NCBI GenBank assembly: GCA_900770185.1
Contig: CAAGJM010000035.1
Span: forward strand, 124,001 to 188,000
DNA length: 64,000 nucleotides
Direction: 5' to 3'
Source of the DNA: Clostridia bacterium
Lineage (GTDB): Bacteria > Bacillota > Clostridia > Christensenellales > Borkfalkiaceae
Shown one piece after another: positions 51,266 through 59,627 of the stretch. The notes beneath the pieces are model-generated. The model ran no database searches. It worked only from the letters and a program-made list of their open reading frames with translations, and had not been told where the DNA came from. Each line of letters opens with the position of its first letter. Within the stretch, counting starts at the first letter, position 1. A program made the position numbers and the translations under genes.

Positions 51266-51297
51266 GCGGGGGCGATAAAACCCGCCGCATAAAACTT

Positions 51298-52266
51298 TTA
51301 ATAAAGCGTAAATTCTTCGCGCGTGCTACGAGCGAAAAGTTTATCGAACACCGCTTTCGGGTCGGCATTTTCATAAACTATAGAATAAACGGCGTTTACG
51401 ATAGGCAATTCTTCCCCGTACTTTTCACCTAAAATTTTAAGGGCTTTTGCGGTTGAAACGCCTTCCGCGCTCTTTAAATACTTTTCTTTTTTAATGAACG
51501 CCATGCCGAAAGTGCGGTTGTGCGAATGTTCGGAGAAAAGCGTCGTTTCATAATCGCCCAAATGGCATAAGCCGTACGCCGTGAGTTCCTTTCCGCCCAT
51601 TTTCTTTATAAGGCGGGAAATTTCACGCGCGCCGCGCGCCATAAGCGCGCCCTTTAAAGTGGTGTTGCCGCTTCCGTCAAGCATACCTGCGGCAATGCCC
51701 ATAACGTTTTTTGCCGCCGCGCCCACTTCGTTGCCGAGCAAATCGTCGCCGTAATAAAAGCGGATAAGGTTCGAGCGCAAGCCGTCGGCTATAAACCTTG
51801 TAAGTTCGCGGTTTTCGCTGTCGATAACCATTAAGTTGGGTTTGCCCTTTAAAAACTCTTCTATATGACCGGGGCCTACCCAAATTGCAAGGTTTTGCCC
51901 GTCGACGCCGCACTCTTTCGCAATTTCGGAAAGCCTTTTACCCGTCGCTTCTTCAAGCCCTTTCATACATAAAACGACTTTTTTGCCTTTAAGCCCCTCG
52001 TTCATCGCGCGACTTAAAAGCTCGCGAAGCGATTGACTTAAAACGGATATAACTACGAGTTCCGCCCCGCTTAACGCAGATTTTAAATCGCTTGTTAAAA
52101 CGACGTTTTTATTGAGGGTAACGTAATCGTTCTTACCCGTTTCCTTTAAAACGCGGTAAGATTTACCGTCTTCACGCCCCCATTCGGTCACTTCATGACC
52201 GTTTTTCGATAAATACCAGGTTATAAAACTGCCCCATCTGCCGCAGCCCAAAACAGTTATTTTCAT
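51298..52266 (-). CDS. gpsA: Glycerol-3-phosphate dehydrogenase [NAD(P)+]
   Basis: Makes sn-glycerol-3-phosphate for phospholipid synthesis from dihydroxyacetone phosphate. The 322 residues open with the Rossmann motif ITVLGCGRWGSFI; AIWVGPGHIEEF, GNEVGAAAKNVMGIAAGM (catalytic Lys) and GMAFIKKEKYLKSAEGVSTAKA follow. AAGGTGG precedes the ATG. It lies 40 nt after a DMT-type transporter gene and may be cotranscribed with it. plsY and der, common neighbours elsewhere, are absent. Confidence 0.94.
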   Translation of the reverse strand: MKITVLGCGRWGSFITWYLSKNGHEVTEWGREDGKSYRVLKETGKNDYVTLNKNVVLTSDLKSALSGAELVVISVLSQSLRELLSRAMNEGLKGKKVVLCMKGLEEATGKRLSEIAKECGVDGQNLAIWVGPGHIEEFLKGKPNLMVIDSENRELTRFIADGLRSNLIRFYYGDDLLGNEVGAAAKNVMGIAAGMLDGSGNTTLKGALMARGAREISRLIKKMGGKELTAYGLCHLGDYETTLFSEHSHNRTFGMAFIKKEKYLKSAEGVSTAKALKILGEKYGEELPIVNAVYSIVYENADPKAVFDKLFARSTREEFTLY

Positions 52267-52306
52267 TTAACCACCTTTTATTTAGCTTAAATGTTAAAAA
52301 GACAAA

Positions 52307-53302
52307 TTATATCGCGCTGAATATACCGAGAAGTATTATACCCGCAATGGTCGCGCCTATCGCCACGTAATGAAGCACGCTCAACTTTTCCTTTACGAAT
52401 ATCCTGCTCCACAAAACCGACAACACGCAGTACGCCGATATCATCGGAAGCCCCGCGTCGAAATCGGAAAACATAACCGCCATATAAAATATTTGCCCGA
52501 CCGTTTCGCACGCGCCGCCGATTAACAGATATTTATTGAAAGCAAATTCGTTTTTCCCCTCACCGTTTTCGACAACGAAAAAGCTTTGCTTCTTTATAAA
52601 TTTAACGTAAACGTAAGCGAAAATCGCGAAGCAAAGCGACGTAAACTCGAACGCGGTGTTAGACGCGTATTCGGACAAATCGAACAGGTTCTTTTCGGCT
52701 ATGAACTGATCGCCGACCGTTCCGAGCGCATCAACTATTAAATAAATAATAGGAATCAAAATCGCAATAAAACTTTTGGTGTACTTAAATTGCGACTTTT
52801 CCTGCCGTAAAAGCCTTGCTTCGTCGTTCTGGAAATATTCGACTATTCCTAAGCCGATTATGCCGAGAGAGATTAACACGACGCCGACTATAGTCGGCGC
52901 GTCTAAACTCGCCCAACCTAAAATGACGCATATAACGAGTGCTAAACTCCCGGACGAGTTACATATAGGACTGGACACGGAAAGTTCAATATATCTAAGC
53001 CCCGCATACCCTACGACCATTGCCGACAAGTAAATTGCCGCAACGGGCGCGTAATGCAAAAAGTCGATAGGTTTAAAGTCGGTATAAAACAAACTCAAAA
53101 CAATGTCGGGTGCGGTTTCGGGGTCGATAAACAGACCGCCGATTATAGTTATGACGGCGTGAAGCCCCATAACTACGCCCACCATAAAGATAACTTTCCA
53201 ATGGCTGTATTTATCGTTCTGAACGGTGCCGAGTTTTGAAAACAAGTCGGACCCGCTCCAGGCTACAAGCGCAAAAAGCGCGAAAATAAAATATTTAAAC
53301 AT
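52307..53302 (-). CDS. DMT (EamA-like) family transporter
   Basis: Integral membrane protein of 331 residues with about ten hydrophobic segments arranged as two similar halves, each starting with a short loop (FALVAWSGSDLFSK and YLLIGGACETVGQIFY). This is the drug/metabolite transporter layout. Substrate and direction are unknown. A TATAAT promoter with TTGAAA lies about 60-90 nt upstream, with its -35 inside the end of the preceding gene. There is no clear ribosome-binding site before the ATG. Confidence 0.82.
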   Translation of the reverse strand: MFKYFIFALFALVAWSGSDLFSKLGTVQNDKYSHWKVIFMVGVVMGLHAVITIIGGLFIDPETAPDIVLSLFYTDFKPIDFLHYAPVAAIYLSAMVVGYAGLRYIELSVSSPICNSSGSLALVICVILGWASLDAPTIVGVVLISLGIIGLGIVEYFQNDEARLLRQEKSQFKYTKSFIAILIPIIYLIVDALGTVGDQFIAEKNLFDLSEYASNTAFEFTSLCFAIFAYVYVKFIKKQSFFVVENGEGKNEFAFNKYLLIGGACETVGQIFYMAVMFSDFDAGLPMISAYCVLSVLWSRIFVKEKLSVLHYVAIGATIAGIILLGIFSAI

Positions 53303-53362
53303 TTGTAAAAATAGGTAAAACCAATAAGTTTTTTTAAAATAAAATAATTCTAAAATTTTAGT

Positions 53363-53392
53363 ATTATAAGTGTATTTTTGTTAATTTTTCAA
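53363..53392 (-). promoter_or_regulatory. Sigma-A promoter of the DMT transporter gene
   Basis: On the minus strand: TTGAAA (53392-53387), 18 bp, TATAAT (53368-53363). The -35 overlaps the last codons of the upstream gene. Confidence 0.72.
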
Positions 53393-54676
53393 TTCAATTA
53401 AACCGTCTTGCTTCATCTCTTCCAAAGCGCGCAAAATACCGAGTTTTGCGTGGTAAAAAGTAAGCCCGCCCTGAAAGTAAACGGCGTAAGGTTCGCGTAT
53501 CGGCCCGTCCGCCGAAAGCTCTATCGACGAGCCTTGAACAAACGCACCCGCCGCCATGATAACTTTGCTTTCATATCCCGGCATATCGCCCGGAACGGGG
53601 GTGACGTAACTATCGACGGGCGCCGCCGATTGTATGCCTTTGCAGAACGCGACCATTGCCTTTTCGCTTTTAAGTTCGACGGCCTGAATGATATCGTATC
53701 TTTCGTCCGACCCTTTCGGAACGGTTTTATAACCGAATTTTTCAAAGCAGTTTGCGGCGAAAATCGCGCCTTTAAGCGCACCCGCGGTAACGGTGGGGGC
53801 TAAAAACAAGCCTTGATAAAAGCGCGGCAAAACGCCTATCGTCGCGCCGACCTCTTGCCCGAGCCCCGGAGCGGAAAGCCTGTATGCGCACCTGTCGACC
53901 AAATCTTTACGCCCTGCAATATAGCCGCCGACGGGCGCTAAGCCGCCGCCGGGGTTTTTAATGAGCGAGCCGACGGTCATATCCGCGCCGACGTCGCTCG
54001 GCTCTATCGTTTCGACGAATTCGCCGTAGCAGTTATCGACCATAACGATAACGTCGGACTTAACGCTTTTAACGAACTTAATCGCCTCGCCGATTTGTTC
54101 GACCGAAAAAGTCGGGCGGGTTTTGTAACCTTTCGAGCGCTGAATTTCGATTAGCTTCGTCTTGGCGTTTATCGCCTTTTTAATATTTTCAAGGTCAAAC
54201 TCGCCGTTTGCGTTAAGTTCGACTTCGCTATAAGTTACGCCGTATTCTTTAAGCGAGCAAGCGGCGTCGCGTATGCCGATAACTTCTTCGAGTGTGTCGT
54301 ACGGTCTGCCGTTTATGGAAAGCATTTCGTCGCCGGGGAGAAGATTCGCCGAAAGCGCAATCGCAAGCGCGTGCGTGCCGCAAGTTATCTGCGGGCGAAC
54401 AAGAGCCGCTTCGGTGTGAAAAACGTCGGCGTAAACACGCTCTAATTTATCCCTGCCGATATCGTCGTACCCGTACCCTGTGGACGACTGCATACAAGCC
54501 GCGTCAACCCTGTTTTTTTGCATTGCAAGCAAAACTTTATTCTGGTTATACTCGGCGATTTTATCTATCGCGTTAAAACGCGGCTCTAAATCTTTCAAAA
54601 CCGCTTCGCCGAGAGCGTAAACCTCTTCGCTAACGTTTAAATTTTTATATATGTTTCTTAACCGTAAGTCTTTCAT
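53381..54676 (-). CDS. Methionine gamma-lyase family / aluminum resistance-type PLP protein
   Basis: Cys/Met-metabolism-like PLP enzyme of the YnbB family, often labelled aluminum resistance protein. About 431 residues; STGYGYDDIGRDKLERVYADVF, RPQITCGTHALAIAL and VMVDNCYGEF are typical, and VGSLIKNPGGGLAPVGGY contains the PLP lysine. The true substrate is uncertain. The start is uncertain: the ATG at 54676 is preferred, while an in-frame TTG at 54688 also exists; neither has a clear ribosome-binding site. A strong promoter lies 60-90 nt upstream. Confidence 0.88.
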   Translation of the reverse strand: MKDLRLRNIYKNLNVSEEVYALGEAVLKDLEPRFNAIDKIAEYNQNKVLLAMQKNRVDAACMQSSTGYGYDDIGRDKLERVYADVFHTEAALVRPQITCGTHALAIALSANLLPGDEMLSINGRPYDTLEEVIGIRDAACSLKEYGVTYSEVELNANGEFDLENIKKAINAKTKLIEIQRSKGYKTRPTFSVEQIGEAIKFVKSVKSDVIVMVDNCYGEFVETIEPSDVGADMTVGSLIKNPGGGLAPVGGYIAGRKDLVDRCAYRLSAPGLGQEVGATIGVLPRFYQGLFLAPTVTAGALKGAIFAANCFEKFGYKTVPKGSDERYDIIQAVELKSEKAMVAFCKGIQSAAPVDSYVTPVPGDMPGYESKVIMAAGAFVQGSSIELSADGPIREPYAVYFQGGLTFYHAKLGILRALEEMKQDGLIELKN

Positions 54677-54738
54677 ACCCTGAGCCAAACTTTATTAATT
54701 ACGTTTATTGTCGGCAAAACGCCGCAATTTACCTATAC

Positions 54739-54767
54739 AGTATACAAAAATCCACCGCGTTAGTCAA
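54739..54767 (-). promoter_or_regulatory. Sigma-A promoter of the methionine gamma-lyase family gene
   Basis: On the minus strand: TTGACT (54767-54762), 17 bp, TATACT (54744-54739). Confidence 0.8.
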
Positions 54768-54794
54768 GGCTATGCAACAAGTAAAACGGACACA

Positions 54795-54827
54795 AAAAAA
54801 TAAAGCCCCGTTCAGGCTTTATTTTTT
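54795..54827 (-). terminator. Terminator of the rpe-spoVM unit
   Basis: AAAAAATAAAGCC and GGCTTTATTTTTT form a 13-bp stem with a 7-nt loop, ending in T-runs in both directions. It lies about 50 nt after the spoVM-like gene. Confidence 0.88.
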
Positions 54828-54854
54828 ATCGCTTCGCCGCTCGCTTTTATAGCC

Positions 54855-54886
54855 GCCGATTTTAATTGTCGCCGATTTTAATTGTC
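54855..54886 (-). repeat. 16-bp tandem duplication over the spoVM stop codon
   Basis: GCCGATTTTAATTGTC is repeated twice in direct tandem (54855-54870, 54871-54886). The second unit (first in transcription) contains the last codons and stop of the spoVM-like gene. Confidence 0.82.
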
Positions 54887-54961
54887 GCCGAACTTTCTTT
54901 TAAACACGGCTTTCAACACCGCGCGGATAACAAGCGGGGGCTTAAAACAAAAAATTTTCAT
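54878..54961 (-). CDS. spoVM: SpoVM-like sporulation peptide, 27 residues
   Basis: Tiny amphipathic peptide that in Bacillus marks the curved forespore membrane and anchors the spore coat. The product MKIFCFKPPLVIRAVLKAVF with a basic tail matches the 26-residue B. subtilis SpoVM in length and pattern: Met-Lys start, Lys7, Pro9, hydrophobic residues at the same helix positions, a basic residue at 17, Ala18 and Asp26. AAAAGGAG lies 7 nt before the ATG. It follows rpe, as in the known Firmicutes order rpe-(thiN)-spoVM, and a sigma-E-like promoter precedes it. It is too short for ordinary gene callers. Confidence 0.78.
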   Translation of the reverse strand: MKIFCFKPPLVIRAVLKAVFKRKFGDN

Positions 54962-55043
54962 ACGCCGACTCCTTTTACCGAACGAAGGCTGCCACCTAGA
55001 ACCTTAAAGAGTTTAAGCGGCTTAATTACCGTTCGGCTAACAC

Positions 55044-55071
55044 ATTATATGTTTGGTTTTGCGAATTATGC
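55044..55071 (-). promoter_or_regulatory. Sigma-E-like promoter of spoVM
   Basis: On the minus strand GCATAAT (55071-55065), 13 bp, CATATAAT (55051-55044). The sporulation sigma-E consensus has CATA-type -35 and CATACAAT-type -10 boxes at about this spacing. No sigma-A -35 is found 17 bp from the TATAAT. Confidence 0.55.
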
Positions 55072-55185
55072 TATTTTTTGTCGAATTGTCATTCGTTATC
55101 ATGCCCGCGCCGCTACGCAACCCGAAACCGAGGCTAAACGTAGCCGTGCGCCGCTTTCGATTTATAGCAGCCGCACTCTAAAAGC

Positions 55186-55836
55186 CTACGCGTTTTTTAA
55201 AAATGCGATTGCCTTTTTTCTATCTTCCGCCTTAAACACGTACGAGCCCGCAACCAACACGTCTACCCCCGCACTTACCGCCTCGGCGGCGGTTTTTTCA
55301 TTTATTCCGCCGTCGATTTCAATTTCTATATCGCGGTTTTCCGCTTTAATCATCTCTTTAACAGCTTTAACCTTATCCAAACTCGACTCTATAAACGCCT
55401 GACCGCCAAACCCCGGCTCAACGCTCATAATAAGCACCATATCGACGTAAGGTATAAGCGGTTTTAACAAGTTTACGTCCGTTTTCGGTTTTATGGAAAC
55501 AGCGCTTTTAACTCCGCGCGCACGAATTTCTTTGACAACTTCTATAATAGGCTTTTTAACCGCTTCGAGATGCACCGTAATTATATCCGCGCCGCTTTCT
55601 ATAAACCTGTCGACGTACGTTTCCGGCTCATCGATCATAAGGTGAACGTCGAAAACCGCCGAGGTAAGTTTACGAAGATCTTTTATCATTTTAAAGCCGA
55701 ACGTTATATTGTCTACGAATTTACCGTCCATAACGTCAAGGTGAATATAATCCGCCCCCGCTTCAACGATATTTTCAACTTCTTCGCCCATTTTAGAAAA
55801 ATCTGCCGATAAAATCGACGGCGCAACTTTTGCCAT
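55186..55836 (-). CDS. rpe: Ribulose-phosphate 3-epimerase
   Basis: Interconverts ribulose-5-phosphate and xylulose-5-phosphate. The 216-residue TIM barrel shows APSILSADFSKMGEEV, YIHLDVMDGKFV (metal ligands), FDVHLMIDEPE, VLIMSVEPGFGGQAFI and the phosphate-binding EIDGGINEKTA and VLVAGSYVF. AAGGAG precedes the ATG by 6 nt. It lies 61 nt after rlmN; in many Firmicutes stp, prkC and rsgA lie between these two genes. Confidence 0.97.
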   Translation of the reverse strand: MAKVAPSILSADFSKMGEEVENIVEAGADYIHLDVMDGKFVDNITFGFKMIKDLRKLTSAVFDVHLMIDEPETYVDRFIESGADIITVHLEAVKKPIIEVVKEIRARGVKSAVSIKPKTDVNLLKPLIPYVDMVLIMSVEPGFGGQAFIESSLDKVKAVKEMIKAENRDIEIEIDGGINEKTAAEAVSAGVDVLVAGSYVFKAEDRKKAIAFLKNA

Positions 55837-55897
55837 ATTTACTCCTTTAATTTTTACTTCGCTTTAAACGCCCGCTTTAATTTTCAGCGTAAACGCG

Positions 55898-56938
55898 TTA
55901 ATCGTCGCTTTTAATATAATCGCGGCGGAGTTGTCCGCACGCACCGTCTATATCCGCGCCGTTAAGCCTTCTGACCGTTGCGGACAAACCGTTTTTGGTT
56001 AAGTAATCGCAAAAAGCGTAGGCGCGCTTATCGCTTATGCCTTTTAAATTCTTTTCTTTAACTTCGTTCAACCTTATAAGGTTTACGTGACACGGGCGGT
56101 GACGCAAAATTTTGATTAAATCGTCGGCGGAAGAAAAATCGTCGTTCACGCCCGAAATTAAGGAATATTCAAAAATGTATCTTCTGCCCGTTTTATTAAA
56201 GTAATAGTCAAGCGCGGCTAAAATATCCGATATTTTATAGGCTTTTGCAACGGGCATTATGGTTTTGCGCTTTTCGTCGGTCGCGGCGTGAAGAGAAACG
56301 GTCATATTTACAGGCAAATTTTCGTCCGCAAATTTTATGATTTTGTCCGATAGCCCGCAAGTCGATAAACTGACGTTCCTTAAACTTACGTTCAAGCCGT
56401 TTTTATCGCTTAAAAGGCGCAAAAATTTAACTGTTTCGTCGTAATTATCGAGCGGCTCTCCGCTACCCATCAAAACTAAATTGGTAACTTTGCGCTTTAA
56501 AATATTGCCGCCGTTTAATCTGTTGACCGCGGCGACCGTAGAAAGCATTTCGCCCGCGGTTAAGTTGCGGACAAGCCCGCCTATCCCCGAAGCGCAAAAG
56601 GCGCAACCCATTCTGCACCCGACCTGCGTCGATAAACATTCGGTATTACCGTAGTCGTTTTTCATATAAACGCCCTCGACGATATTGCCGTCGCTAAGCT
56701 TAAACAGATATTTTTCGGTACCGTCTTTCGACACGAGCCGTTTTATGATTTCAACGGGTTCGTCAACGAAATTTTCGAGCAGTTTTTCGCGGAAAGTTTT
56801 ACTTAGTTCCGTCATTTCGCTTATTTTTTGACCGTTACTTACAGCGCGGAAAATCTGCCCTGCGCGGTAAGGCTTTTCGCCGTACTTATCAACAAGCGTT
56901 TTTAATTCGTCAACGGATAAATCGCTTAAAATTCTCAC
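55898..56938 (-). CDS. rlmN: Dual-specificity 23S rRNA/tRNA methyltransferase RlmN
   Basis: Radical SAM enzyme that methylates C2 of A2503 in 23S rRNA and A37 of some tRNAs. The 346 residues have the cluster motif GCRMGCAFCASG (CX3CX2C), LVLMGSGEPLDNYD, and the C-terminal NGLSATVRRLNGADIDGACGQL with the mechanistic Cys. The start is a GTG overlapping the rsmB stop by 4 nt (GTGA), with AAAGGTG upstream. Confidence 0.95.
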   Translation of the reverse strand: MRILSDLSVDELKTLVDKYGEKPYRAGQIFRAVSNGQKISEMTELSKTFREKLLENFVDEPVEIIKRLVSKDGTEKYLFKLSDGNIVEGVYMKNDYGNTECLSTQVGCRMGCAFCASGIGGLVRNLTAGEMLSTVAAVNRLNGGNILKRKVTNLVLMGSGEPLDNYDETVKFLRLLSDKNGLNVSLRNVSLSTCGLSDKIIKFADENLPVNMTVSLHAATDEKRKTIMPVAKAYKISDILAALDYYFNKTGRRYIFEYSLISGVNDDFSSADDLIKILRHRPCHVNLIRLNEVKEKNLKGISDKRAYAFCDYLTKNGLSATVRRLNGADIDGACGQLRRDYIKSDD

Positions 56939-58191
56939 TGTTCACCTTTCGTTTTTTTGAGTTTGCAAAAATAAAACCCTGCGTTTAACGATAAATGCGG
57001 CAAAAACTGCATGCCGTACGCGGTTTTGATATGCCTTAAAGGACTATCGCAAGTTTCGACGGCGAAATCGGGGTTTTTACGCAAAAAATCTTTTATGATA
57101 TCGTCGTTTTCGCTTTTAAACACCGAGCAAGTCGAATAACACAGATACCCGCCCGTTTTTACGTAATTTTTCACCGTACTAAGTATTTTTGCCTGCGTTT
57201 TATTGAGTTCAAAAATATTTTCTTCCGTGCGGTGAAGCTTAATATCCGGGTTATCTTTAACGACGCCGTAGCCGCTGCACGGAACGTCCGCCAAAACGCA
57301 GTCGAACGAATTTACAAAGTCGGGATTTATAACCGTCCCGTCGCCCAAAACGGCGGAAACGTTATACTTTTTCATACGGCTTGCGTAAGATTTTATGAGT
57401 TCTACGCGGTGCGGGTAAATCTCTTCCGCCACGACGGAATTAAATTTGTCGGCAAGATACACCGCCTTGCCACCCGGGGCGGAACATGCGTCCAAAAGCC
57501 TGTCGCCGCTGCCGACCGCTTCGGATATAGCGACGCTGCCTATCGACTGAAAGGTATATAAACCTTCGTAAAACCCGTCGTTTAACTTAAAATTTTTAAC
57601 CCGATAAAGGTTAGTGAACGGCGTTTTGTCGTAAGTTTTGTTTATGATTTTTAAATATTCTTCGCCGTCTACGTCTAAGTTAAAGCGGACGAAAGTAAAC
57701 TCTTCGTCGGCGGACATTATTTTTTCGGCGGTTTCGACCCCGTAGTCCGAAATAAGTTTTTTGACCGCAAATTCGGGATACGAGTATTTAAGCGAAAGCC
57801 CCGTCACGCCGTCCTCGGGAATACTTACGGGCGATTTTAGGTATTTGCGCAAAATCGCGTTCACAAAACCGCTCACCCCGCCTTTGCCGAGTTTTTTAAC
57901 GAGTTCTACGCACGCGTTAGTAACCGCGTACGGCGCGGTTTTTAAGTAGATAATTTGATAAAGCGCGATTTTTAAAATTATGCGAACGGGAAGTTTAGGC
58001 GTTTTTTCGCACAGCGATTTTATGATGAACGAAAGCGTAACGTCTTTATCCAAAACCCCGTAAGTTATTTTAGTTACCGCCGCGCGGTTCAACTCTTCGA
58101 TTTGAGTATTGCTTAAAGCCTGTTTTATAAACGCGCCTTCGCCGTACACTTTATATAAGACGTTATATGAATCGTAAACGGTTATAAGCAT
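56935..58191 (-). CDS. rsmB: 16S rRNA (cytosine-967-C5)-methyltransferase
   Basis: Methylates C967 of 16S rRNA. The 418 residues contain the NusB-like RNA-binding domain at the N-terminus, the SAM loop LLDACSAPGGKAVYLAD, VLADVPCSGYGVV and the catalytic cysteine in YSTCSVFKSEND. It lies 6 nt after fmt and overlaps rlmN, so it is in the priA-def-fmt-rsmB-rlmN operon. Confidence 0.95.
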   Translation of the reverse strand: MLITVYDSYNVLYKVYGEGAFIKQALSNTQIEELNRAAVTKITYGVLDKDVTLSFIIKSLCEKTPKLPVRIILKIALYQIIYLKTAPYAVTNACVELVKKLGKGGVSGFVNAILRKYLKSPVSIPEDGVTGLSLKYSYPEFAVKKLISDYGVETAEKIMSADEEFTFVRFNLDVDGEEYLKIINKTYDKTPFTNLYRVKNFKLNDGFYEGLYTFQSIGSVAISEAVGSGDRLLDACSAPGGKAVYLADKFNSVVAEEIYPHRVELIKSYASRMKKYNVSAVLGDGTVINPDFVNSFDCVLADVPCSGYGVVKDNPDIKLHRTEENIFELNKTQAKILSTVKNYVKTGGYLCYSTCSVFKSENDDIIKDFLRKNPDFAVETCDSPLRHIKTAYGMQFLPHLSLNAGFYFCKLKKTKGEQ

Positions 58192-58197
58192 AATTAA

Positions 58198-59160
58198 TTA
58201 TTTATCAAGTGCGGCAAGTCCTGCACCCGTTAGTATATCGCCGACCTTAATTTTGTTGCCGACCAAAAAGTCATGCGCAGACATTCTTTTGCCGCCTTCA
58301 AGCTGAACTTCGGTTAGCTCTAACGCACCGTCGCCGCACGCGACGATAAGCCCGTTTTTAACGTCCGCAAACACAACTTCTCCGGGTGTTTTTCCCGCAG
58401 GCGTTATATCGCCGCGAACGCGCGCCGAGTAGATTTTAAGCATTTTGTCATGCAAAAAAGTATAAGCAACCGGCCACGGATTAAGTCCGCGCACAAGGTT
58501 ATAAATCGAAATTGAATTTTTTGAAAAATTTATTATTCCGTCTTCTTTTTTAAGCATTTTTACATGCGTCGCTTCCGCGTCGTTTTGTTTGACGAAGGTC
58601 GCCGTGCCGGCCTCAATCTCGTCAAGAACTTTAACTATTAAATCCGCGCCGATTGCGGATAACCTGTCAAACAATTCGCCCGCGGTTTCGGCTTCGCCGA
58701 TATCGGTTTTTTGCACCGCGATAATATCGCCCGTATCGACGCCCGCCTCCGTCTTCATTATGGTAACGCCGGTAACTTTATCGCCGTTTATTATCGACCA
58801 CTGAATAGGTGCTGCGCCGCGGTACTTCGGTAAAAGCGAGGCGTGCACGTTTATAACGCCGTGTTTCGGGATATCAAGAATTTCTTGCGATAAAATTTGC
58901 CCGTATGCGCAAGTGACCATAACGTCGGGGTTTAACGCTTTTAAGTCTTCAACCCCTTCCTTTCGAATTTTTTCGTAACCGAGCGTTTTAAGCCCCAAAC
59001 TTTCCGCCGCGACTTTAACCGCGCAAGGAGTGACGACCGCCTTTCTGCCGACGGGTCTATCGGGCTGGGTTACGACGGCTAAAACCTCGTGCTTGCTTGC
59101 CGCGATTTTTTTAAGCGGCAAAACGGCAAAATCGGGCGTGCCTAAAAATACAACTTTCAT
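58198..59160 (-). CDS. fmt: Methionyl-tRNA formyltransferase
   Basis: Formylates initiator Met-tRNA. The 320 residues open with KVVFLGTPDFAVLPL and contain the formyl-tetrahydrofolate site VNVHASLLPKYRGAAPIQW (catalytic Asn, His and later Asp), followed by the C-terminal tRNA-binding domain. The start is the ATG at 59160, which shares its A with the def stop (TGATG); an in-frame TTG lies one codon earlier. GAGGAG at the end of def is the ribosome-binding site, coupling it to def. Confidence 0.96.
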   Translation of the reverse strand: MKVVFLGTPDFAVLPLKKIAASKHEVLAVVTQPDRPVGRKAVVTPCAVKVAAESLGLKTLGYEKIRKEGVEDLKALNPDVMVTCAYGQILSQEILDIPKHGVINVHASLLPKYRGAAPIQWSIINGDKVTGVTIMKTEAGVDTGDIIAVQKTDIGEAETAGELFDRLSAIGADLIVKVLDEIEAGTATFVKQNDAEATHVKMLKKEDGIINFSKNSISIYNLVRGLNPWPVAYTFLHDKMLKIYSARVRGDITPAGKTPGEVVFADVKNGLIVACGDGALELTEVQLEGGKRMSAHDFLVGNKIKVGDILTGAGLAALDK

Positions 59161-59615
59161 CAAATCTCCTCACGGACGTCGGTCGCCTTATCTATATACA
59201 AAATTCCGTCCAAGTGGTCGTTTTCGTGACAAACGGCTTTCGCAAAAAAGCCCTTAGCGGTTATAGTTTTTTTCTCACCGTTCCTGTCCTGAAATTTAAC
59301 CACGACTTCTTCGGGACGAACGACCTCGCCCCACTTGCCTTTAATAGACAAACACCCCTCGGTGCCCGTTTGCGAACCTTTTTGCGATACGATAACGGGG
59401 TTAATAAATTCAAAATAACCCTCTTCGACGTCAACGACGAATATACGCCTTAAAATGCCGACCTGCGGCGCGGCAAGCCCTGCCCCTTCGGCTTTTCGGA
59501 GCGTTTCTTTCATATCGTCGAGAAGCGTTGCCGTTTTTTCGCCGAAATCGGTCACCTCAAAACATTTTTTTCTTAAAACTTCGTCACCTATCTGGACAAT
59601 GTTCCTTATCGCCAT
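59160..59615 (-). CDS. def: Peptide deformylase
   Basis: Metalloenzyme that removes the formyl group from new proteins. The 151 residues contain all three motifs: GAGLAAPQVGI, EGCLSIKG (metal Cys) and CHENDHLDGILY (HEXXH). GGAAGG precedes the ATG; its priA neighbour ends 12 nt upstream, and fmt follows with a one-base overlap, so def and fmt are coupled. Confidence 0.96.
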   Translation of the reverse strand: MAIRNIVQIGDEVLRKKCFEVTDFGEKTATLLDDMKETLRKAEGAGLAAPQVGILRRIFVVDVEEGYFEFINPVIVSQKGSQTGTEGCLSIKGKWGEVVRPEEVVVKFQDRNGEKKTITAKGFFAKAVCHENDHLDGILYIDKATDVREEI

Positions 59616-59627
59616 AATAATACCTTC

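Noticed and set aside
52287..52511. 74-codon frame overlapping the DMT transporter end
   Set aside because: Out-of-frame overlap with a well-supported membrane protein.
54866..55402. 178-codon plus-strand frame opposite spoVM and rpe
   Set aside because: Antisense to rpe; low-complexity Ser/Thr-rich product.
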